Below, piece by piece: positions 32,698-45,336 of a stretch of 64,000 nt of DNA. The notes beneath the pieces were generated by a model, which saw only the letters and a program-made list of their open reading frames with translations, was not told the DNA's origin and did no database searches. Position numbers and translations under genes: made by a program. The stretch's first letter is position 1. Every line of letters starts with the position of its first letter. Source of the DNA: Isoetes taiwanensis (lineage: Eukaryota; Streptophyta; Lycopodiopsida; Isoetales; Isoetaceae); NCBI GenBank assembly GCA_021234155.1, contig JAJEKV010000003.1, positions 15,794,386-15,858,385 of the forward strand, given 5' to 3'.

Positions 32698-33129
32698 GGA
32701 AAATTACCAAAATATCATATTAAAGTTTGCCAAAATTATCAAAATGCCACTGTATTTTGGGAAAGTTGGCAATAACGTTTTCTTAACGATCTGAATGCAA
32801 ATGTGCCCTTAGAGGAATTGTAGATTAAGCTGAGATTTTTCCAACAAGCATAAGATCATCTTGATTGGAGATAAAAATTTCAAGTTATAAGCTCTTGAGT
32901 TCTTCAGAATTTGAGAAATGAAAAATCTCATAACTTGAGATTGTGGTCTTAGAATTGAATGATCTTATGCTTCTTGGAAAAATCTCAACTTAAACTACAA
33001 TTCGTCTGAAGGGCACATTTGCATTCAGATCATTGGAAAAACGTTATTACTAATTTTTTCAAAATACCACTGGGTTTAGTAACATTTTGGTAATTTTGGC
33101 AAACTTTAATGGTATTTTGATAATTTTCC
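32698..33129. mobile_element. foldback MITE with long terminal inverted repeats
   Basis: Left end GGAAAATTACCAAAATATCA and right end (as complement) GGGAAAATTATCAAAATACC begin inverted repeats of about 170 bp. These also share CTGAATGCAAATGTGCCCTT and GAGATTTTTCCAA..AGCATAAGATCAT. Only a short spacer separates the arms, so the element of about 430 bp can fold into one hairpin. No ORF. I could not identify a target-site duplication, so the superfamily is open. Confidence 0.88.
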
Positions 33130-33667
33130 CAAAAAGCATTTAAGTTTATTGTTGTGTTAAATGTCTTACAGTCAAATAGCATGCTCCAAATGTTCATATC
33201 ATTAAAGTTCACACGCATTTCAAATATTCATATCACTAAAGTTCGCACGTGAAGCACTATTGGATATCATATATTAAAAAATAAGGTACACTTACAATGT
33301 TGCAAAATCTTATTAACTACACAAAATCATTGAGAAGAAAATCATATTAGCAATTTAAACCATGTCGTTATATGTTGCCGCTAAGTCAATATACTGAGGA
33401 AGATAGATATGATCAAATACATATCATACATTCTAAGTTGTTAGAAAAACTATCTGAAATGGTCATGTTTTAGTACCATGCAAAAAAATATGGTTAAAAT
33501 TAATAGTCATATTATTATTATCAACCTTTTTAATTTGGGATTTTCCGGTTTGGTGAGAAAGGGTTTTGGTTTTTTTTTAAGCATGATTTCCTAAGATTAT
33601 TGGCATTTATGTCGTCGGAAAATATTCCGGTGCTTCCAAAAATCGCTAGCAAATCTTTTGTGTGGTG

Positions 33668-33811
33668 GATCACGCCCTAGATGCAGTGGCTGAGGTTTGA
33701 TCACTTGATCCTACGATAATCTCTCGATCTTTATGGTTGGATCACGCCCTAGATGCAGTGGCTGAGGTTTGATCACTTGATCCTACGATAATCTCTCGAT
33801 CTTTATGGTTG
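33668..33811 (+). repeat. perfect 72-bp tandem duplication
   Basis: 33668-33739 and 33740-33811 are identical units starting GATCACGCCCTAGATGCAGT and ending CGATCTTTATGGTTG. Identity of the two units implies a recent event or an assembly artefact. It lies just upstream of the unknown ORF at 33.88 kb. Confidence 0.97.
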
Positions 33812-33877
33812 AGAGTTAACACGGTTTTACGGCTATTCCTTCTCACTCTCACGGGAGCAAAGGACCAAGGCACAGTG

Positions 33878-34319
33878 ATGGCAGAAGACGCGAACCTAGC
33901 TTCTTCTCCTGCGAACTCTGCTGCTGCTAGTGCTAGATGCTTGGGTGCTTTTGCCGACAAGAGCTCGAGCCAGCACATAGTGGAACTCGACTTTGAAGAA
34001 TGTGGATCTACCATGTATTTCTGTCATTCCTTTCCTCATGCAACCTTATTTTTGTTGAGAGGCCGATTTGATGCTACTCCAACCGCGAACCAATTTGGCC
34101 AATTTGGGTTCAAGAATCCTCTTTATATGAGGAATGGAGGTAATTTTTTTGTAACTTTCTTCATCGTAGCTTCTGCAAAATTCTTTGTTACTCTCTATTT
34201 ATGAAGTTTCAAAGCAAGATGATGCATTCGATTGCCAATTCTTATTCAAAAATTTTGTACTAATAAGGATGCAACAACAGGTTGCTGATGAGGCAGAGCA
34301 TCGGTTGAGAAACTCCGAG
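33878..34319 (+). CDS. unknown two-exon candidate gene
   Basis: Reading from ATG at 33878, the ORF runs MAEDANLASSPANSAAASAR, then FEECGSTMYFCHSFPHATLF and GQFGFKNPLYMRNGG to a possible GTAATT donor at 34140. A second splice-bounded piece, 34281-34319, reads VADEAEHRLRNSE before a GTAAAA donor. The N-terminus is Ala/Ser-rich. I do not recognise the family and found no continuing exons, so it could be a gene start, a fragment or chance. Longer reading from 33809 would run back into the 72-bp tandem repeat. Confidence 0.3.
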
Positions 34320-36062
34320 GTAAAAATACTGCCCTGCCTAGAAGTTCTGGCTTTCAATCCAGCCCTGATGTTTACGTTTTGGTGTCCAAAATACATATCT
34401 GAAAAGTTTTGACGTTAAAGGCTTCTTCATGTGCGCCTATGAATGTTCTCTATTATGGGCAGAAGATCTCACATGTGAGCAAATACCTCAGGAAGGCAAA
34501 CAGAAGGATGTTATTCAAACAGCACAGGCTTTTCAAACCACAGGCTTCCCATCCTCTTGCTGTGGTGCTTCAAATATAAGATGATGAGTGTATTGGAGGA
34601 TAATAAGTGCAAAGCTACTCTCTCTTAAGCTTGAATACATATAGGTGCTGAATGTTGTTTGTGTAGGCTTAGATATGACAGCAGATGCCAAGGGAAACCT
34701 ACTAGCAAATTTATTTCTGGAGGATACTGACGTGGAGTTGCCAAGGCAGATAAGATTTGCGCTGGCCTATTATTATCAGAATTAAGCCTTATCTTGGTCT
34801 ATTATTATCAGAATTAAACCTTAGCCATCCAGTTTAACTTATGGAAGTTTTGATATAGGCAGCAATTGAATGCAAGAACTTGCAGTTGGAGAGCCACACA
34901 TCATATTCTTATAAGTGGCTCAACATTTGGCAGGCATTAACATCTCTTCAGAGAAACCTCAGTCATGCAGGAACCTTTGTGTTCAAAGATAAATGAAGTT
35001 TCAAAGACAGTTTCAATATCATATGGTGGCTTAGCAATGTATCACCAAGAACATTATGTGTAGACAGTGATGTAGCAGCTCCGTGCAAGGAGAAAGAACA
35101 ACCGGCTTTAAGGTGTTATTTAGTTTATCTATTGGTTCTCCTGCTTCCAGACAAGACGGTCAATATGATGAATATAAGAGGGATTATGGCAAAAGTTTAG
35201 AGAAAATAATGGAATGATATACAGGGAAAAACTTCTATGCTTGAGAAAACTCAGTTTGCCATCTTTGAAGTTTACGACGGTTTCTTGAGCATCTCATACA
35301 CCATAAGTGTCATCTCAGTAACTGGAGTGAGGTAGAATGGTTTGAGAATTTGGTTGTTGTAAATGGAATTGAATCAAGAGCTGAGGATATTATTCTTCCT
35401 AAAAGAATGTTAAATATCCCATCCCAATAAAGACTGATGGTGCTGGCACAAATCTTCTTAAAATATGCTGTTAGATGTTTTAGTCAAGAATAAAACAAGT
35501 TTTAGTAGTTCTTCATTTTCTTGCCAATGTCATTTTCCGCATGACAATCTGGCTCATTCTTTTTAGTATGTAGAACAGAGTTATTCTTAGTACAGCTCTA
35601 TCTAATGCTATATTTGTGTTGGTATACTAAAACAGTTTTTACTACAGTGAATGCTCTCTTATAGAGGTATGTTGCATTTATTTCTCTTTGCTCTTATATT
35701 AAAGTGACTACACACAAATGGACTACTAAAGTAAATGGACTACTAAAGTTTTCTTTTTTCACAAGATCCTGAAATGGCTATCTTTTGCTCACATGCTATC
35801 AACGTATGAAGGCAATTCAGTTCTTGGTGATTCACAACATAGAGCACAAAGGAATTCTAGCATTTTCTCATGTTCTTTTCATGTAACATGTTCATATAGT
35901 ATGTCCTTGATTATTAGCTTTTCTTTGTTTTTTGGATTGCAGGAAAGCCTAGGCTAGCTAACCTAAGATGTGGCAAAATTGGAAAATGATTTTTGCTTCT
36001 TACCCTTATTTCGAAATGGAACCATTTGCATAAAGAAAAATAACATCTGAGGAAAAATGCCG

Positions 36063-36155
36063 AGTAGAAGGTATTTCTATTTAAAGGTTATCCTATCTAT
36101 GTAATATAGTAGAAGGTATTTCTATTTAAAGATTATTGTCCTATCTATGTAATAT
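36063..36155 (+). repeat. tandem duplication, 45-48 bp unit
   Basis: Two head-to-tail copies of AGTAGAAGGTATTTCTATTT..CCTATCTATGTAATAT. The second copy has a 3-bp longer middle. Confidence 0.93.
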
Positions 36156-36899
36156 AATTGAGCCTATTTGTTTACTTCATCTGGTGCACAAAATTGAATT
36201 CCTCATCACTAAAAATGGGCAGTTAGATCTTTTTATCTGTTACTTAAAGCAAGTTGATTTTTTCTGAACAGAGAGACTTGGCAAGAAATATTCAAGTGGA
36301 AGAATATCTGAGACAATTATTGTTGCTTAGATTTCTCACAGTGTTTTAAGTTTGTGTTTGTGCATGTTCTCTATAAATGCAATTTGTCAAGATATTTTGC
36401 TATACGAAATATTCTGCAAAAAATTAGTTGCTAGATGAAAATCCTTCATAGGTTGGTTGATCCAGAACTTCTAGGATTATCCCTTTCTTTTATTATGTTC
36501 GTTGTTTGAGGTCTGACTTGATTTTTTACTAATTGGTTTCGCAGGTCAATTGTTGCAAGTAGATTATACATTTAAGATGTTGGTGGCTTTCTGTTTTTGA
36601 AACTACTTCCTTTCAGCAAATAAAGAGGTGCCCTGCATTTGTTTTTTCTGTTTAATGTGCCATTTGTTTTCATGCGTGTGTATACTATGTTGTGTTCATC
36701 GCCCTCATATAGAGTAGGTAGGATGTGACCAAGAATCACGAAAATGTAACAACAGCGCAGAGAATTATAGCTCCCAACACTTGAATATTGGAACGATTTT
36801 AATTTCCAAGAGTTAGGACTTTATAATATTTTGATTTGAAATACATGCCTTTAGGTTGGTGTTCTTATTCACCACTAGCTCTATATTGACAACATCTTT

Positions 36900-38330
36900 A
36901 TTTGTTGGTCTCATAGATCTGATTGTCCTCCTGTGAGCGTGAAGTAGATGGAAGTTGAAATTTCGATGAAAAGCGGAAGCGGCAACGGCAGCGGCTAGGG
37001 CGGTGGCGGAGGTGAGGCTACCGCCGCTTCACCTTGCTTCCGGATTAGCAGCGAGGCATGAAGAAGCAAAGATCTGGAGTTGGATGCCAGGCCATGATGC
37101 TTTCTAACCGCAAGATTGATTATCACAGGTTTTCTCCAGATTTTTCCAGGGATGTAGTTTGTAGGCGATCTTCAACTTTGGGTCAGTCTTGGTTGCATTT
37201 CCCACTCTTTCCTTGCAGTTCTCGAAGGATTCCTTTGATTTGGGTCGACACAGGATGGATGGGATTTATGCGGGCTAAGCTGGATCAAACTGAAGCGAGC
37301 TCATGTTCGGTTTAGTATGGGGTAAGCTTCATCTCAAGAGGTAAAGTCTTGCGGTTACGTGAAGTATCTTGGATTTACTCTTACCCTTTCTTCTTTGGCG
37401 GAAAGACAAAATATGTATTAAGAACGGTCGGGCACTTTTGGGGCTTTCTAGTTTTATGCAAATAAATTCTTTGGATTTGTTTTGAATAGAATAGCCGAGC
37501 TAGGGATATGATGTGGCAGGGGAAGATTACACATCTTTGCAGGGCTTTTTGAGGGAGGAGGGCTGGTGGGCATATTTTTTGTCTAGCCGACTTCAATTGG
37601 ATTGTCTACCCCGACAATGCGGCATTTTATTTGATGCAATTCACGGTGAGTTTTTGAGTAAAGGCGAGAGACCGAGAATCCATGAAGCGGTGGCGGCTTC
37701 TATGAGCAGAGTGGCGGTGCTCTTCTTACCTTGATTTGTTTCTTTATTTCACTTCTTTGTATCTCGGTAAGAGTAAAATGCGACTTGTGGTATAGCCGGT
37801 CTTCTATCTTTGCTTCAAAAGTAGTATATCTGGGTAGATTTGGTGGTAGTTGCCATGATTAACAAAATGGATGTGCTTATTTATCAAGGATGTATGGGCT
37901 CCTTGATGGGACAATGGAAGTGGAAGACTCCCTTACAGGGTGACCCTTTCAGTGGAGATTGCCGAGCTAGGGGGCTATACAGGAGCTTCCATATCCTGCA
38001 CCAGGCTTTTAGGGGAGGAGTCTGGCGGCTGGGCTTGTACTAAGCCTAGCTAGCTTTAGGCTATCTGTGACCCCGACAATGCAGCACTCTACTATGCACC
38101 TCAGACACAACATTTTGAGAATCAGGTTTCTTTAACCACTGTTAGCTATCTTATATTTCTTTTGTTTTGCTGTTACTCGTTTGAATAAGTTTTAGTTCAT
38201 AGTTCATAGAGGATGAAGAGGTTGAGGTTACTCTTGTAGTAATCCTCTGTGAAGTCTGAAACATTGTACTCTGTACTTTTTATTATATAAAATATAAAAA
38301 CTTCCTTTTCTCCAAAAAAAAGAAAAAAAG
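36900..38330 (+). mobile_element. possible 5'-truncated LINE 3' end
   Basis: The stretch ends with GAAACATTGTACTCTGTAC, then TTTTTATTATATAAAATAT and an A-rich tail at 38308-38330, as do many plant LINE 3' UTRs. Two divergent internal blocks share CCGAGCTAGGG and CCCCGACAATGC.GCA (37492-37625 and 37961-38090). No reverse transcriptase motif is readable, so the call is weak. Confidence 0.3.
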
Positions 38331-40664
38331 ATTGGCCTCCTGTAGGTTAATAAAAGCAATCATTCTATTAACTAATTCTTAAGGTTAGTTAAACGTGTTA
38401 CTATTTGCAAGGTCTAATTGCACTTCTATTTGATGCCCATATTATTTTGCAGGTTGAATGAGGAGAGACAAGCATGATAGAGGCAGAGTGCTTATTGCCA
38501 AGAAAGGCATTGCAGGATTCTAACAACATGTGTTTTGTACTGCTGTCTGATAGGTAGTGATATGTAGCCTCATTGTAGCGTTGTAAAGTATTATAGATCA
38601 CCACAATATTAGTGTATAACCCAAGGCTTATAAATGATCAATATTGTTACTTCCTGGTATAATTCAACAATTTAAGCTTTATATATATGAATTTTAAGGT
38701 ACTTCACCAAGTCCATCTAGAAATTGCTCCCACCCTAGCATATCGTAGCAATATCAAGCATTTCAATATTAAGCATTGGTGCACAAGGATTGTCACATGG
38801 GTAATATTACATTTCAAGCTCCAGACAAAGGAACATTGAAGCCCTTCATCAAGCCCATCTCCAAAGTGCCACTTTAGTCACCTCTTGCTTCCATCATTGA
38901 AGGGACCAACAAAATGTTGCAATATCAGATATTTCAAGATTAGTGCTCCTTGGACAAATGCCCACCGCATTGTCAATGGCTTCTATTTCATGTCCCCTAG
39001 AAGAGAGAAATCAACAAATATGAATTTTTCAATAAATAACCTAGAATAGAACAAATATTGACTCCTTTTCAAATCTAAGCGGGAATAGAACAAATATGTA
39101 TTTTTGAGCCACTGAACATATTGTCTCCATTCTTCTATACCTCTCTTGATCCCTTTCAAATTTAGCAAGATCATTCCCCATGCCCAGAATTTCATGTCTA
39201 CTTATATTGTTCTTATCCTTGGTTTTTAAGCGATGCAATGCGATGAATGCAAAGGATTATATAAACATTTTTGCCTTCAAGGAAGAACTATTTCATTTTC
39301 TACTTTGTAGCATGTATGATGTAGTTTATCCAAGTTATATTTATCATCGACATTTGCGCTACATGTATCTAAGTATTTCTACAACATCATCATTGCCTAC
39401 AACAGGCCCGTAACTATGCCCGGCAACGCTGGGCACCCGTTACTAGTCATATTTAAACCAAGTACATTTACCATGTTGTGTATTGATGATTAAATCACTA
39501 TAAAGCATCATGACTATTATGCACTTAAAATTACCACGTCAATATACTAAGGAAGACAGATGTGATCGAATAGTATCCACTAAACTTGACATACTAAATA
39601 TTGATGAATATCATATATTTTAATTTAGTAAAGAGGCCAATTAAAATTGCCATGTTTACATACCATGCCACAAAACAATGTTGATTTATTACCTCAGAAA
39701 AATATATTGGCGAACCATAGTAGATATGGGTTGTAAACTTTTATACCAACAAACATGTACTTATCTATGGATTCAGTTTTCACCATTAACTCACTAAAAT
39801 AAAGTCATATAGATTCAATTTTGGGGACTTGTGGAAGGGTCCTTTAAGGGTGGATTTGAGTGTAACAGTTAGTATATCTAGAATGAATATATGGGACAAT
39901 TTATATGTCAGAGTTTATAATTTTTTGGATAGTGATTGTATTGTAGGAATGGTTTCTCAAGAGCATAGGTCGGAATTAGAACATCTACAACTGCAATAGT
40001 CTTCAGAATAAATATGGCAACCCATAATCTGTGAATTTCCATCCAAAACATAGCCTCGATTGGACTGACTATAAGCCACCTGGTGGTGTTATCATGTGCA
40101 AAGATTTACGCGATACCCGTTTATGCTGCTTTAGGAATATTGATAGTTGTTTAAAAGACGTCGCTAAGTTGCATTTCAAGTAGCATGCAAAGGAAGTTCC
40201 ACGTGAGTTTATGGAGTGGGGCAAGAATGCGTGTTCTATGTATGCCAAATACTTTGTGCTCTACCATGGTAGAAAACAATGATCGACTAGCCTTTGCTAC
40301 ATGATTGCTCACATGTTAAGAACTAAGGATAACACCACTGCCCATGAAGTTAGTATTGTCATTGAGAATGTCCTCAGGCGTGTGATGGCTCCTGTTTTTA
40401 TGCTGCTGAAATGGCAAAGTATACTGCCATAATTATCTCATGGATATCTTTATTATTCTGGAAGGGTCTTTGATTGTTAGTTAGCGCCATATGTTTAGAG
40501 CAAAAATAACATGTTAGGGCTCTCTTTGTTAACAAGTTGAAGGCTTCGTGTGATCTTGCACGATATCGACCTGCTTGAAATCCCATGTGTTCATCTATAG
40601 TTGTGATGTATGTCAGACTATGAACATATACTACTTTTGACGTGCGCTTCCATATTTGTAGATA

Positions 40665-40975
40665 TAATGTATAGTACTACTATGTTGGTAGTTGGGGAAG
40701 GTTTTCTTTGTAATATATTAAATTTGTAGAGGAAGCTTTGTTCGTAATGTGTAGTACTACTTTATTAGTGGTTGTGTAAATTTTCCCTCCTAATACATAA
40801 GCTTGCAATAGAATAGAATATATTTTTATTAGACCAAATAGCCTAAATAGCCTATGGGTCCCAAAGAAAGAGAGCACCTATGGGACCAAATAAAAAGAGC
40901 AGCAAGCTTTGTTCGTAACGTGTGGTACCATATTGGTGGCTGTGTGAATTTTCCTTCGTAATAAATATGTTTGCA
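40665..40975 (+). repeat. 60-65 bp unit, three dispersed-tandem copies
   Basis: Units at about 40665-40725, 40744-40810 and 40911-40975 share GTAGTACTAC, T.TTGGT.G.TGTG and a TTTTCC..CGTAATA block, and GAAGCTTTGTTCGTAA between them. They diverge by 15-25 percent by eye. Confidence 0.7.
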
Positions 40976-41359
40976 GTGGATGGTTCTATGGTTTTTGCTC
41001 TGCCATAAGGTTTGAAGGATCCTAGAATATGAGGTCAGTTCTTTTTTACATAATGAATGAAAAGATATTCAAGCACATAACCTCTTGTGTTTTAGGTACA
41101 AGCTTTATCACAAGATAAACACATTTAAATTATTCATAAACATTATAATTTCTTCTCTATTATGGGCAGAGGGCGACCCTCCTGGCGCTGTATTCTTCGG
41201 AAAAGAAAATTTAAAACAATAAATTCCTATTAATTATAGTATATTACAAATATATGCATTCTATACAGCCTAGCCCCTTCTAATTTCATAACATTGTAAT
41301 AAACTGAAATAGCTAGGTAACATGTCACAACTAGTGGATAAAAATTTTCCAACCAAGTT

Positions 41360-43542
41360 TCATGGCCTATATCGAGATGATCCTCGTCTAGCAATATTTG
41401 CCTTATGTTGAAGTCCTTTTAAATGAGAGGATTGTCTCACTGAAGATGGTAATGCTCCAGAAGATGCCAATAGAACGACCACTCCCATCAGAATCAAAGA
41501 CCTGATAGCCATTATAACAACTTCAATTTCATTGAACCAGACATGTACAACAAAGACCAAGCAGGAAGAAACGACCATCACACCATCCAATAAATAGTAA
41601 CTTCCGTGCTGTAGGAAGGGACTCCCCTAGTGCAAAGATTCCAACAATTACACCAACCAGCATAGATGCAACAGCAGCGCATGTGGAGATAATCACTGCC
41701 CTTCCTTCCTTGAGACCTTTAGTCTGCAAATGGAGTCCCATTCTTTCGTCAATATACTACAAAACATCTATCCAAACGTTATTAAGGTAATCCATTGCTT
41801 TGACATTGTAGTGGTTATACCCCCTGCCCAGAGGATGCTTAACTAAGATTCTGCAGGAGGAGTTTCATATTGAAAACGGACTTGAATCACCAATAACAAC
41901 AGGTATATATAGATCAGAGAAGATTAGATGCCAACAAATGACCAATGCAAACTCACCTGGAAAAAGAACCCACAACTGCTGCAAGCCATACCAACACCTA
42001 ATCCAATTAGTATACAAAAAGTTGGAAACCCATTAACTGCCAAGTTAAATCCCAACTTGCAGAAGGCAGCTGCCAATCTGCATGGAAAAGATGTTGCGCA
42101 TAGTTAAAGCCTGCCAAGCAACAAGCTTCTAATCACAACATCATCTCTACCCGAAAAGAATGCCAGCCTCAGTTCCTGCAATTAACTCTTCCATCACCTC
42201 AAGATGGCTCTACAATACAGAATAAAAATATAAAGCAGACAAAAACATCAAGCATAGAAATGGCATATACATTAATAAATAACACTTAAACCAGCATTGA
42301 AAGCTCTGATGTAGGAGAGCCAAGAGAATCATAGCCATGACGCCGTTGCCTTTGAAAGTGCACTAGCCATCTTTCTAAGAGCCCCTAATGAAATAAAACA
42401 GAGGGTTTTAAAATAAATAAGTCAAAGCACGAAAGAAACTCATAACAGCTTCAATGGCCTAAAAAACTTTACGATGCCTAGTTAATGGCTAATACACATG
42501 TTACAAACTGGGCATCCGTTTTTTTCCCTGTAATATTGAATCTTCAGCTTAGCATAAGGCTTGTCAAATGGTTGATTTATGACGATCAATCAATGATCAA
42601 AGATAATCTAATAAAGCACTTACAATAATCAAAGTGGAAGCGCATACAAACAGGAGAAGCCGCACTGGGGATATGTTGCTCTCAATCTGTGTTTCACCAA
42701 CCATTCCAACACCTGGGAATGCCATCAAGATCACATTTGCATACTAAGCCCATAGCAAATGAAGAACGTGTTATTAAGTTAATCCACTATTAATAATTGC
42801 AGACCACACATCAGACATGACGAACAAGCAAAACAATTGCTATTGACGTAGATATGAAGAGTAGGCTCAAATGTATCCTGGCTACTCAGAATCCATATCA
42901 TGTTTTGTTTATGATCACGAAAGTAAACAAACTCTAAAAAAAGCATACTTACAAACTGTTCCAATGATGGTCATAGTTACACCAATCCAGTCAAGGCCAT
43001 GCATTTCTTCCTGCAAATAACAATGAGAAAACAGAGCCAGTACCGCCATCCCACAACCAGAAACAGGCTGAATAATTGAGACCTGTGCAGCAGAGCAACA
43101 AGGTAAAGCAATGCACATGGTAAACACAATTAAAAAAAAAAATACTCACACTTCCTGGCTGGCCTATTTGTGGACCAGCCAAGGAACGGTTCATTGAAAG
43201 CTTTACATAAAGTTGGGTTACCAGAAAAATTGGTAAAGGTAACATAGCTCAAAGAAAAAAAACAGGTGATTCAAAAGAAGTGTTAACCAATATAATCCTG
43301 ACTCACGCAACAGGACATAGTTTATCGAACAATTCTGCTCCCAAAAACCGTGTTGGTGTATTTATATCCTTTGCAATATTCTTTGTATTGTCCTCAATGA
43401 TATCCAGCAATAAAGAAGCATAAAAAAGAGAGAGAGAATTTACTGGTGCTTCTGCTACAGCCTTTACCATCAAGATCCCCCCAAAAATGTCAATAATAAT
43501 TCCACTGACCCAGGTTTTGCTTGATAAATAATGCTGTAAAAC
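41360..43542 (-). CDS. NIPA-type magnesium transporter, 5' part not found
   Basis: Eight minus-strand exons join in frame: 43542-43444, 43082-42953, 42712-42624, 42384-42292, 42209-42151, 42077-41957, 41723-41584 and 41501-41360 (stop at 41360). All introns have GT-AG ends. Motifs: [20 protein letters not shown], then [70 protein letters not shown] and [11 protein letters not shown]. This is the NIPA/DUF803 family (related to plant NIPA9), polytopic membrane proteins implicated in Mg2+ movement. The final helix ([15 protein letters not shown]) is followed by a basic tail. The first one or two transmembrane helices, with the start codon, were not found up to about 47 kb. The resolved part has no frame defect. 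Confidence 0.9.
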
Positions 43543-44980
43543 CTAATCATGATAAAGGTAACTGAATGAGAAAAGGTTATGCTTAAAGGCATAGTTATAA
43601 CACTTTAGAATACAAATATATTAACTCATAGACTATTAGTGGCTTCTCTGACAGGAAATTATTGAAGGCTAGTGTAGTTCAACCACGTGATAATCTAATT
43701 ATACGCAGCTTCTTGAGCCGCCTGTGCTTCCATAACAACTAATACTCTTGTTTTGCAACTACATGAGTTGGAAAGCTGTTCATGATCGGTATGGATGGCC
43801 AAATGGCAGAAAAAAATCTATAATCATGCCTCATTATCTCTTTGCTGGTTTACTTTAGTGACAACTTAAGTAGCCTACAAATAGTTTTGTCAAGCTTAAA
43901 ACATAGGGTATAACTATAACTATTTTTTGGCAAAGCTCCAAATATCTCAATGCTTGAACGTGCACCACATAAAACTATTGATGCCATCCATAACAGTTGT
44001 GCAAGCATCGTTTTGGTAAACCTTATATTTATCATCTACCAACAGAACAGTCTAATTGTATGTTTCTCTGACCTTTATCTTAGGGAGCTAAAAACTTCTA
44101 AGAAGATTTCTGTGCATACTGTACTTTGCATGTCTATTCAATGTAACGAGCAGTTGAGGATCATCCTATTATCTGCAACTAATGTTGACCCCTAGAAAGG
44201 TATAAAGGACGCCACCTAGCCATAGGACTGACGTTAGAGACGTAGAATGACCAATCTGAAGGATTTCATAAATATCAGGCTCTTCCATATAGCCAAGCTC
44301 ATGAAATGCTTCGCAAAATGTACGCGCCTCAATTTCTGCCATTCTATATTTTCCGCGTTGCAATCACTTTTCAGCATAAACTTGAATGAATTCTAACTCT
44401 GATCCCTAAACCGCTGTTGGAATTGTGCCTATTTTCATCTGTTTACCTTAAAAGTGAGGCTCAGGCGTGGAAGACCCCTCGTCCCTTGCTTCTGCAGCGC
44501 CTTACCGATGCTACTGCTCGATGAGCCAACTGCAGCCTGTACCACTGCCTTCCACATTGTGCCTGCTCAACCGCGTAAATGTCCAGCTGCCTGTTGCACT
44601 AGATGTCGGTTGAGGGATTGTGTATGTGCGATGGTTTTATTGATTGAGGCCTTTTTTCGACGACAGGGCAGTCTTATTTTATGGCTGTCACATAATTATA
44701 AACACCCTTTTGGGCTCCATGTCATACTTGAAGACATGTCTTAAAAAAACAGTTTTCTATTATTATTAGACACGTCTTATTGATACAAGATTTTGTCGCG
44801 GCGGCCTTCGCCGCCGCTGTTCAATGCCTTTTAGTTCATGGAGTATGATGTTGCCAATAAGTAAAAAAAGAAAAAGGTTAGCTTGCTTATTATGGTTGTA
44901 AGTAACAAACAAATTGTGTAGAAGTCTCAAATCTCAAGCGGTAGCTTAGCGTTTTGAATTGTCCACTAGCCGAGTTTATG
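43543..44980. other. interval upstream of the NIPA-like gene
   Basis: It should contain the missing first NIPA exon if the gene is complete, but none was recognised. The minus-strand ORF 44363-44169 (IEARTFCEAFHELGYMEEPD) looks protein-like but is unidentified. A GC-rich hairpin, GCGGCGG pairing with CCGCCGC, lies near 44799-44818. Confidence 0.4.
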
Positions 44981-44988
44981 TATACAGG

Positions 44989-45073
44989 AAAGGCAATCTA
45001 CTTGCCTTCCCTGGCATGTCAACAGAGCGCGGAGCCCTGTTGACATGCCAGGGAAGGCAAGTAGATTGCCTTT
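44989..45073. repeat. perfect 37-bp inverted repeat (11-nt loop)
   Basis: 44989-45025 is the exact reverse complement of 45037-45073, and one mismatch further out the pairing continues for several bases. The loop is 11 nt (45026-45036). Each arm itself contains a smaller hairpin, GGCAA-TCTAC-TTGCC. The same small hairpin occurs at 52852-52880 beside a related MITE. Confidence 0.97.
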
Positions 45074-45079
45074 ACTGTT

Positions 45080-45336
45080 ACGTGGAAAACACTTAGGGAT
45101 CATTCTGCGCCCAGTAAAATCCTTCAGAATGCAAGGTAAACTCTTGGAATGCAGGGTAAAAGAGCCGGAATGTGGAGTAAAACCTGAGAATGCATGTAAA
45201 AAGGTTGCAGCAGCCCGCCATCGCAGCTCCGTCGTTCAACGCAAAATTTTACTTACATTCTTGTTTTGAAACGCCGCCACGTGGCATGCTACTACTGGCG
45301 GATGTGGCAGAATGATCCCTAAGTGTTTTTTACGTG
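45080..45336. mobile_element. MITE-like element 1 of a hairpin-flanked family
   Basis: About 257 bp. Inverted ends: left CGTGGAAAACACTTAGGGAT followed by CATTCTGC; right, read as complement, CACGTAAAAAACACTTAGGG followed by ATCATTCTGCC. On the left side inside the end there are four degenerate units of about 20 bp with core GGAATGCAGGGTAAAA (45125-45200). No ORF. Element 2 at 52626-52847 has the same plan in inverted orientation. Confidence 0.88.

Larger units (their letters stand above)
34413..41359. other. gene-empty interval with small tandem repeats
   Basis: No gene recognised over about 7 kb. It contains a 45-48 bp tandem pair (36063-36107 and 36108-36155), a possible LINE 3' end near 36.9-38.3 kb, and three copies of a 60-65 bp unit at 40665-40975. 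Short ORFs (for example 40398-40586 minus) match nothing I know. Confidence 0.55.

Noticed and set aside
44454-44744. ORF containing LLLDEPTAA, resembling an ABC transporter Walker B
   Set aside because: No Walker A, signature motif or other ABC sequence nearby; the Cys-rich remainder looks like chance.
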